Shown: positions 58,156 through 64,000 of the stretch, one piece after another
Layout of the letters: the number at the start of each line of letters is the position of its first letter
How positions within the stretch are numbered: position 1 is the stretch's first letter
Assembly: GCF_013753875.1 (NCBI RefSeq)
Contig: NZ_SMDS01000019.1
Span: 248,001 to 312,000, forward strand
Length of the DNA stretch: 64,000 nt
Direction: 5' to 3'
Source of the DNA: Candidatus Pantoea persica
Lineage (GTDB): Bacteria; Pseudomonadota; Gammaproteobacteria; Enterobacterales; Enterobacteriaceae
The notes under the pieces: generated by a model
The model's database searches: none
Seen by the model: the letters and a program-made list of their open reading frames with translations, nothing else
Told to the model about the DNA's origin: nothing
Translations under genes and position numbers: made by a program

Positions 58156-58834
58156 ATGATGTCAACTTTTCTCACTCTCGCGCTGGTCGGCGATTATCGC
58201 CCAGAGGCAGTGGCGCATCAGGCTATTCCGATGGCAATTGAACGCGCGGCGCAGGCGCTGAATATTGCCGTAACCTTTCGCTGGCTGGCCACCGACCGGC
58301 CCGATCGGTCTGAGATCGTCCAAAGCAGCGACGCCGTCTGGGTGTGCCGGGCAGCCCGTACGTCTGCGACAGCGCTTATGAGACGCTGTGCTGGGCGCGT
58401 GAAAACCATCAGCCATTGCTCGGCTCCTGCGGCGGCTTTCAGTATGCGGTAATTGAGTATGCGCGCAATGTGTGGGGCTGGCAGGATGCCAACCATACGG
58501 AAACCGATAGCGAAGGACGTGTATGGTGATCGCGTCGCTGAGCTGCTCGCTGGTGGAGCAGCGCGGCGAGGCAAACTTTGCCCCCGGCCGCGCATCGCTG
58601 AAGCGTACGGGGCGCAGAGCAGCGATGAGGGCTACCACTGTAACTTCGGCGTCAACCCCGCCTTTAGCGAGGCGCTGGAGGGCAAAAACCTGCGCATCAT
58701 CTCATGGGATGCGGCGTGGAGCTGATCGGTCATCCGTTCTTTATAGCCACTCTGTTCCAGTCGGAGAGGCCCGCACTGCAGCAGAAAGCATCGCCGCTGT
58801 TGAACGCCTAGCTGCAGGCGGCGCTGGCGCAGTA
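58156..58834 (+). pseudogene. CTP-synthase-like class I glutamine amidotransferase, broken
   Basis: Pieces in order: [40 protein letters not shown], then in another frame [20 protein letters not shown] and [20 protein letters not shown] (nucleophile Cys), SLSCSLVEQRGEANFAPGRA, GYHCNFGVNPAFSEALEG, and IGHPFFIATLFQSERPALQQ (His-Pro of the triad). An in-frame TAG lies near the end. It resembles stand-alone GATase proteins related to the CTP synthase C-terminal domain, about 240 residues. At least three frame changes. Confidence 0.75.
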
Positions 58835-58859
58835 AAAGAAAAGGGCGACGCGGCGCCCG

Positions 58860-59495
58860 TTAAATCTCGGTTTTGTCGGGATACTCGCACAGATCCTCGA
58901 TCAGGCAGGCTCCACAGCGCGGCTTGCGCGCCACGCAGGTGTAGCGGCCGTGCAGGATTAGCCAGTGGTGGCAGTCCACTTTGAACGCCGCCGGCACCAC
59001 CTTGAGCAGCTTCGCCTCTACCTCTTCCACGTTTTTTCCCGGCGCGAAGCGGGTGCGATTGCTGACGCGGAAAATATGGGTATCGACGGCGATGGTCGGC
59101 CAGCCGAAGGCAGTGTTCAGCACTACGTTGGCGGTTTTACGGCCCACGCCCGGCAGCGCCTCCAGCGCGGCGCGATCCTCTGGCACCTCGCCGCCGTGCT
59201 GCTGCAGCAGAATGCGGCAAGTTTTGATCACGTTCTCGGCTTTGCTGTTGAACAGGCCGATGGTTTTGATGTTCTCTTTTACCCCATCCACGCCCAGCGC
59301 CAGCATCGCGGCAGGCGTATTCGCCACCGGATAGAGCTTCGCGGTGGCCTTGTTGACGCTGACGTCGGTGGCCTGCGCCGACAGCTGCACGGCGATCAGC
59401 AGCTCGAACGGCGAGCTGAAGTTAAGCTCCGTTGTGGGGTGCGGGTTGTTGTCGCGCAGACGCGACAGGATTTCGATGCGCCTTGTCTGATTCAC
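58860..59495 (-). CDS. nth: Endonuclease III
   Basis: 211 residues, as in E. coli. A base-excision glycosylase/AP lyase for oxidised pyrimidines. HhH motif [14 protein letters not shown] with catalytic Lys, [11 protein letters not shown] with catalytic Asp, and 4Fe-4S ligands [17 protein letters not shown] (C-X6-C-X2-C-X5-C). The start codon is GTG at 59495, within ATGTGA at the expected end of rsxE. It is intact. Confidence 0.96.
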   Translation of the reverse strand: MNQTRRIEILSRLRDNNPHPTTELNFSSPFELLIAVQLSAQATDVSVNKATAKLYPVANTPAAMLALGVDGVKENIKTIGLFNSKAENVIKTCRILLQQHGGEVPEDRAALEALPGVGRKTANVVLNTAFGWPTIAVDTHIFRVSNRTRFAPGKNVEEVEAKLLKVVPAAFKVDCHHWLILHGRYTCVARKPRCGACLIEDLCEYPDKTEI

Positions 59496-60189
59496 ATGGC
59501 TTTCCCGGCGTGCGCGAGCAGCTCAGCGTCCGCCGCTTCGGCGGCGCGGCGCGCTGCTTCATTTTCTGATCGAGTAGATATTTGGCCGCCAGCAGCATTC
59601 CTAGGCCGATAAAGGCGCCGGGCGGCAGCATCGCTAGCAGCATCGGCGAATCGAAATGCACCACCTCAATACGCAGCGCCTTCGCCCACGGGCCAAGCAG
59701 CTGATCGGCGCCGTTGAACAGCGTACCGCTGCCGATCAGTTCGCGCATCGCGCCGAGCGTTACCATGGCGCAGGTGGCGCCCATGCCAATGGCGAAGCCA
59801 TCCAGCGCGGCGAGGGGAATGCTGCTTTTCGAGGCCACGGCTTCGGCGCGGCCGACTACAATGCAGTTGGTGACAATCAGCGGAATAAAGATGCCGAGCG
59901 ACTCATACAGGCCATAGGCCCAGGCGTTGATCAGCATCTGAACACAGCTCACAACCGACGCGATAATCATCACGTAAATCGGAATACGGATCTCCGAGGG
60001 CATCCAGCGGCGCGAGGCGGAGATAGCGCTGTTGGTGATGGTCAGCACCAGCGTGGTCGCCAGCCCCAGCCCGAGGGCGTTGGTGGCGGTTGAGGTCACG
60101 GCCAGCAGCGGACAGAGGCCCAGCAGCTGCACCAGCGCCGAGTTGTTTTTCCACAGTCCGCCAATCAGCAAGTTTTTCGCTTCACTCAT
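59422..60189 (-). CDS. rsxE: Rsx/Rnf complex subunit RsxE with a frameshifted C-terminal tail
   Basis: RsxE is a six-helix membrane subunit of the Rsx complex that keeps SoxR reduced. Residues 1 to about 215 match E. coli RsxE well ([60 protein letters not shown]). After KMKQRA an indel in a GC-rich run shifts the frame: the neighbouring frame reads [16 protein letters not shown] and stops at 59492, overlapping the nth start by 4 nt as expected. The shifted frame gives 255 residues and overlaps nth by 74 nt. The membrane core is untouched. Confidence 0.85.
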   Translation of the reverse strand: MSEAKNLLIGGLWKNNSALVQLLGLCPLLAVTSTATNALGLGLATTLVLTITNSAISASRRWMPSEIRIPIYVMIIASVVSCVQMLINAWAYGLYESLGIFIPLIVTNCIVVGRAEAVASKSSIPLAALDGFAIGMGATCAMVTLGAMRELIGSGTLFNGADQLLGPWAKALRIEVVHFDSPMLLAMLPPGAFIGLGMLLAAKYLLDQKMKQRAAPPKRRTLSCSRTPGKPCESDKAHRNPVASARQQPAPHNGA

Positions 60190-60814
60190 GTGCGTCTCCG
60201 CATTCAGGCAGCGACGAGAGCCTGCCGCTGAGGGTTTCTATCAGTAACGCGGTGCGTTTGGTGGCGTTGACCACCGCGCGCGGCGTGATGGTGGCGCCGG
60301 TAAACTGGTCGAACTCGCCGCCATCTTTTTTCACCGCGAAGGCCTTATCGTCGGCGCCATGTACCACTTTGCCGATAAAGCTGTTAATCCAGTCTGAAAT
60401 ACGCAGTTCAATCTTGTCGCCGAGACCGGGCGTTTCATGATGCTCAATCACGCGCACGCCCAGCACTTTACCGTGAAAATCGGCGCCGACCAGCATCTGA
60501 ATGACGCCAGAATAGCCGTTCGGCGCGGTGGTCTCAAGCGCGACCGCAACCGGCTGGCCCTGTTTGTGCGCTAGGTAGAGAGCGTGCGGCGCGCTGTTGC
60601 CCAGTGCGGGGTCGCTGACCAGATAGCACTCTTGCTGGATCTTATTATCGTAGAGATCAGTGGGAACCACCTGATCGAGCAGGTTTTTCTGATTCAGCGC
60701 CATCTGGTGCACAATGGTCGGTTTGGTCACGTGGTTCACCACGGCGGTCAGACCTGTGGTAAAGACGGCGAACAGTGCCAGCGTGACGGCGTTTTTACGG
60801 ATGGTTTCGATCAT
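60182..60814 (-). CDS. rsxG: Rsx/Rnf complex subunit RsxG
   Basis: 210 residues with one N-terminal membrane helix and the flavinylation motif [12 protein letters not shown], in which the second Thr carries covalent [22 protein letters not shown] is conserved. It overlaps rsxE by 8 nt. It is intact. Confidence 0.95.
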   Translation of the reverse strand: MIETIRKNAVTLALFAVFTTGLTAVVNHVTKPTIVHQMALNQKNLLDQVVPTDLYDNKIQQECYLVSDPALGNSAPHALYLAHKQGQPVAVALETTAPNGYSGVIQMLVGADFHGKVLGVRVIEHHETPGLGDKIELRISDWINSFIGKVVHGADDKAFAVKKDGGEFDQFTGATITPRAVVNATKRTALLIETLSGRLSSLPECGDAHE

Positions 60815-60817
60815 CGA

Positions 60818-61876
60818 TCACTCCTTGCGATGGCCGTAAACGCGCGGCTGCGTGTAGTAGTCGATAAGCGGCACGCAGATATTGGCCAGCAGCACCGCAA
60901 AGGCTACACCGTCCGGATAGCCGCCGAAGCTGCGGATCAGCCACACCAGCAGCCCAATCAGCGTGCCGTAAATCAGGCGGCCGCGGTTAGTGGTAGAGGC
61001 GGTAACCGGGTCGGTGGCGATGAAAAAGGCGCCGAGCATGGTAGCGCCGGAGAAGAGGTGAATCAGCGGCGTATTCAGGCTCTCCGGCGAGATCAGCCAG
61101 CCGAGCGTGGCGCAAAACGCCAGCGATAGCAGCATCGCCGCCGGGATATGCCAGCGGATGGCATTTTTGCCCAGCAGGAACAGGCCGCCCGTCAGATAGC
61201 CGATATTCGCCCACTGCCAGCCGAGCCCCGCCAGCACGCCGTTGTAAATCGGCTGCGCCAGCAGCTGCTCTGCGCTGTGGCCGGCGCGCAGGCCAGTCTT
61301 GAAGTTGTCGAGCGGCGTGGCCTGGCTGATGCCATCCACGCCCAGCTGCAGCTGCTGCATGGTGTCGCCCGCCAGCGTATGGCCGGTAAAGATCATGCTC
61401 AGCGAGTCGAGAAGCCCCGGTTTGATCGTCTGCAGGACGTCCGGCGGCAGCCAGCTGGTCATCTGCACCGGGAAGGAGATCAGCAGCACCACGTAGCCGA
61501 CCATGGCCGGATTGAAGGGGTTCTGTCCCAGGCCGCCGTAAAGCTGCTTGGCGATGATGATGGCAAACGGCGTGCCGATCACCACCAGCCACCAGGGCGC
61601 GAGCGGCGGCAGGCTGATGCCGATCAGCACGGCGGTCAGCAGGGCGGAGTGATCCGCCAGGTTGGTGGCGATGGGCGCTTTGCGTAGGCGCAAAGTCGCC
61701 GCCTCCGCCAGCCAAGCGGTAAGCACGGCCAGCAGCACCTGCAACAAGCTGCCGTAGCCGAAGAAGTAGCACTGTGCGGCAAAGCCAGGGATAGCCGCAA
61801 GCGCCACCAGCAGCATGATGTTACCGGTGCTACGGCGGTTATGGGTATAGGGAGAACTTGTGATACGAAAAGCCAT
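60818..61876 (-). CDS. rsxD: Rsx/Rnf complex subunit RsxD
   Basis: 352 residues, as in E. coli, multi-spanning with a covalent-FMN region ([20 protein letters not shown]). [18 protein letters not shown] is the typical N-terminus. It ends 3 nt before rsxG. It is intact. Confidence 0.96.
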   Translation of the reverse strand: MAFRITSSPYTHNRRSTGNIMLLVALAAIPGFAAQCYFFGYGSLLQVLLAVLTAWLAEAATLRLRKAPIATNLADHSALLTAVLIGISLPPLAPWWLVVIGTPFAIIIAKQLYGGLGQNPFNPAMVGYVVLLISFPVQMTSWLPPDVLQTIKPGLLDSLSMIFTGHTLAGDTMQQLQLGVDGISQATPLDNFKTGLRAGHSAEQLLAQPIYNGVLAGLGWQWANIGYLTGGLFLLGKNAIRWHIPAAMLLSLAFCATLGWLISPESLNTPLIHLFSGATMLGAFFIATDPVTASTTNRGRLIYGTLIGLLVWLIRSFGGYPDGVAFAVLLANICVPLIDYYTQPRVYGHRKE

Positions 61877-63823
61877 TTATTCCTCAAACGTCGACGGCGA
61901 CCGCGCTTTACGCGCCTTGGCCCGGGCGATAGCGGCAGCGACCGCTGCCTTACGTGCGTCGTGCGACGAACGCGCCTCAGGAGATGCAACGTCGAGGGTC
62001 ACGACGTCCTTTTTTGACTCTTGCGCCGCTTTTTTCGCCCTGGCGCCGGCGACAGCGGCTTCCTCAGCGGCGCTGCGTGGATCGATCGGCGGCACATCCT
62101 CTACCGGCAGCACCTCTTCGGTCAGGGTGCCAGCGGCGGCGGCTTTTTTCGCTTTCGCGCGGGCAATGGCGGCTTCCACCACGGCCTTGCGTGGATCGTC
62201 CGATGCAGCAGCGCCGTCCGGCGCTGCCGCCGCGGTCGCTTTTTTCGCTTTAGCGCGGGCGATGGCGGCATCCACCTCCGCCTTGCGTGGATCCTCTGTC
62301 TGACGGCTCAGCGCCTGCGCCTCAGCCTGACGCAGATGCGCCTGGCGCTGCGCCTCTTCCACGGCCGGATCGACCGCGGCAGCGGCGGCCTGCTTCGCCT
62401 CGCGCGCCAGTTTTTCGTGCTCCAGGCGCACCTGACGCGCTTCGAAGCGCGCTTTTGCCTCGGCGGTGCGCTTCGCTTCCAGATCGATGGCGCGCAGTTC
62501 CGCCTTCTCCAGGCGATAGTACTGAACCAGCGGAATATTGCTCGGGCAGACATAGGCACAGGCGCCGCACTCGATACAGTCGTCGATATGGTGTGCGCGC
62601 GCTTTGTCATGGTCGCCGCCCTGGCTGTACCAGTAGAGCTGTTGCGGCAGCAGCCTGGCCGGACAGGCGTCGGCACAGGCGGAGCAGCGAATACAGGACT
62701 GCTCCTCCTCATTGTTGCCCATTTCGCTTGCGGAAGGGGCGAGGATGCAGTTGGTGATCTTCACCACCGGCACGTCCAGCGACGGCAGGGTAAAGCCCAT
62801 CAGCGGCCCGCCCATAATCACCATCTGCCGCGCGGAAGGGGTAAAACCGACCTGGTGCAGCAGATGGCTTATGGGCGTCCCGATGCGGCTCCAGACGTTG
62901 CGCGGCTGCGAAATCGCCTCGCCGGTAAGGGTAACGACGCGCTCGGTAAGCGGCTCGCCGTCGATAATGGCGCGTTTCACCGCCCAGGCGGTGCCGACGT
63001 TTTGCATCAGCACACCGATATCGGTGGAGCGACCGCCGTGCGGCACTTCTAGCCCGGTGAGAATTTTTGTCAGCTGTTTGGCGCCGCCGGAGGGGTATTT
63101 GGTCGGAATCACGCGGATCTGCAGATCGCGTTCGCCACCCAGCGCGCGCTTCAGCGCGGCAATCGCCTCTGGCATGTTGTCTTCAATGCCGATCAGCACG
63201 CGCTCCGCCTGCAAAACCCAGGCGAGAATGCGGCTGCCTTCGAGCACCTCTGCGGCGCAGTCCTGCATCAGGCGGTCGTCAGCGGTGATATAGGGCTCGC
63301 ACTCGGCGGCGTTGATAATCAGCGTTTTAACGCCGCGCAGTCCGCCGCGCAGCTTGGTGCCGGTCGGGAAGCCCGCGCCGCCGAGACCGGCGACGCCGGC
63401 ATTATGAATTCGCTGCACGATATCGGCGCGGTCGCGCTGGCGGTAGTCGGCGATCGGCTCAAGGGGCGCCCAACGATCCTCGCCGTCGGGCGTGAGAAAA
63501 ATGCACAGCTCCGACAGCCCCGAGGGGTGTGCTGTCATATGCTGGGCGATAGCCTCGACGGTGCCGGAGGTTGGCGCGTGCACCGGCAGCATGCGCCCGT
63601 TGCCGAAGGTCAGCGGCAGGCCGCGCAGCACCCGGTCGCTCGGCGCCACGCAGATTTCGCCCTCATGGCCGATATGCTGCTTGAGCGGGATGATAAAACA
63701 GTCGGGCAGCGGCAGCTGGCTCAAGGGCGTACCGTTCGACTGGGTTTTCATCTCAGGCGGATGAATGCCGCCCTCAAAATCCCAGAGCTTCTCTTTACGA
63801 AAGATATTCAACAGGTTAAGCAT
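61877..63823 (-). CDS. rsxC: Rsx/Rnf complex subunit RsxC, short repeat tail
   Basis: 648 residues; E. coli RsxC has 740. NADH/FMN-binding SLBB-type core with [13 protein letters not shown] and [17 protein letters not shown]. Two 4Fe-4S motifs, [20 protein letters not shown] and [17 protein letters not shown]. The C-terminus has about four [23 protein letters not shown] repeats, fewer than in E. coli, a part known to vary in length. The stop abuts rsxD. It is intact. Confidence 0.95.
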   Translation of the reverse strand: MLNLLNIFRKEKLWDFEGGIHPPEMKTQSNGTPLSQLPLPDCFIIPLKQHIGHEGEICVAPSDRVLRGLPLTFGNGRMLPVHAPTSGTVEAIAQHMTAHPSGLSELCIFLTPDGEDRWAPLEPIADYRQRDRADIVQRIHNAGVAGLGGAGFPTGTKLRGGLRGVKTLIINAAECEPYITADDRLMQDCAAEVLEGSRILAWVLQAERVLIGIEDNMPEAIAALKRALGGERDLQIRVIPTKYPSGGAKQLTKILTGLEVPHGGRSTDIGVLMQNVGTAWAVKRAIIDGEPLTERVVTLTGEAISQPRNVWSRIGTPISHLLHQVGFTPSARQMVIMGGPLMGFTLPSLDVPVVKITNCILAPSASEMGNNEEEQSCIRCSACADACPARLLPQQLYWYSQGGDHDKARAHHIDDCIECGACAYVCPSNIPLVQYYRLEKAELRAIDLEAKRTAEAKARFEARQVRLEHEKLAREAKQAAAAAVDPAVEEAQRQAHLRQAEAQALSRQTEDPRKAEVDAAIARAKAKKATAAAAPDGAAASDDPRKAVVEAAIARAKAKKAAAAGTLTEEVLPVEDVPPIDPRSAAEEAAVAGARAKKAAQESKKDVVTLDVASPEARSSHDARKAAVAAAIARAKARKARSPSTFEE

Positions 63824-64000
63824 GGCTTTTTACCGGAATCACCCGTACAGGAATGGTTTCAAGGTCCCACTTCCAGTTGGCGGTGGTGGTCGCCACTGGG
63901 CGCATCTCGATGCAGTCGGTAGGACAGGGCGCGACGCAGAGATCGCAGCCGGTACAGACGCCGCTCAGTACGGTATGCATGGCGCGCGTCGCGCCGACGA
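63816..64000 (-). CDS. rsxB: Rsx/Rnf complex ferredoxin subunit RsxB, C-terminal part (start outside window)
   Basis: The frame is open to the window edge and reads [35 protein letters not shown] and [23 protein letters not shown]. This is the end of RsxB with its last 4Fe-4S motif. It overlaps the rsxC start by 8 nt. Confidence 0.93.
   Translation of the reverse strand, partial: VGATRAMHTVLSGVCTGCDLCVAPCPTDCIEMRPVATTTANWKWDLETIPVRVIPVKSHA

Noticed and set aside
61877..62330. RsxC shortened by decay
   Set aside because: The repeat tail of RsxC varies in number among enterobacteria, and the frame, core motifs and stop position next to rsxD are normal.

Overview
The window is a GC-rich enterobacterial chromosome segment. 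Gene content and order follow the Escherichia coli astCADBE-to-rsx region: ast, spy, cho/nadE, tcyP, ydjM, yniC/yniA, ydiZ, ydiY, thrS-infC-rpmI-rplT-pheST-ihfA, btuCED-nlpC, ydiV, selO, ydiK/ydiJ, sufABCDSE, ldtE/lpp/pykF, tRNA-Val/mdtK/ribE/cfa, punC/punR/purR, mepH/grxD/rnt, ydhKJI/slyA/slyB, anmK-mliC-pdxH-tyrS-pdxY-gstA-dtpA, nth and rsxEGDCB. The inserted kduID pair and the protein variants point to Erwiniaceae (Pantoea/Erwinia-like); that placement is inference from remembered sequences.

The dominant feature is gene decay in progress. About 30 loci are broken by single-base frameshifts, in-frame stops or internal deletions, yet they sit in order between healthy genes and no insertion sequence is visible. 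Intact genes cover translation (thrS, infC, rpmI, rplT, pheS, pheT, tyrS), Fe-S assembly (sufABCDSE), the Rsx/Rnf electron-transfer complex, nth, ihfA, nadE, ribE, pdxH, cfa, mdtK, dtpA, rnt, grxD, slyA and slyB. Broken genes cover B12 import (btuCED), cell-wall enzymes (nlpC, mepH, ldtE, anmK), purine regulation (purR, punR, punC), SOS accessories (cho, ydjM), pectin/uronate use (kduI, kduD), cystine uptake (tcyP), pyruvate kinase I (pykF) and others. This looks like a young host-restricted symbiont or a similarly bottlenecked lineage. Sequencing indels could explain some single frameshifts, but not the large deletions or the stops.

Layout: 1-4.3 kb arginine succinyltransferase operon; 4.5-14 kb mostly decayed accessory genes; 14.1-21.5 kb intact translation/IHF cluster with classic cis-regulation (thrS operator hairpin, ATT start of infC, pheM attenuator); 21.6-25.5 kb collapsed btu/nlpC/selO block; 25.5-36.2 kb ydiK, ydiJ and the complete suf operon; 36.2-38.6 kb ldtE stub, lpp, gutted pykF and a damaged tRNA-Val cluster; 38.6-42.1 kb mdtK, ribE, cfa; 42.3-45.6 kb decayed purine-regulator block; 45.9-50.8 kb grxD, rnt, decayed ydhKJ, slyA, slyB; 51-57.5 kb mixed vitamin B6/tyrS/dtpA block; 58-64 kb nth and rsx.

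The most unusual observations are: a 51-bp exact inverted copy of purR coding sequence lodged in frame inside punR; three bacterial microsatellites, one replacing the 3' end of a tRNA-Val gene; a tRNA-Val copy with a shortened D-loop; a 136-bp tandem duplication at tyrS/pdxY; an unrecognised Fur-box-preceded gene beside suf; and regulatory sites (LexA, Cra, PurR) that outlast the genes they controlled. I found no convincing new multi-gene system.
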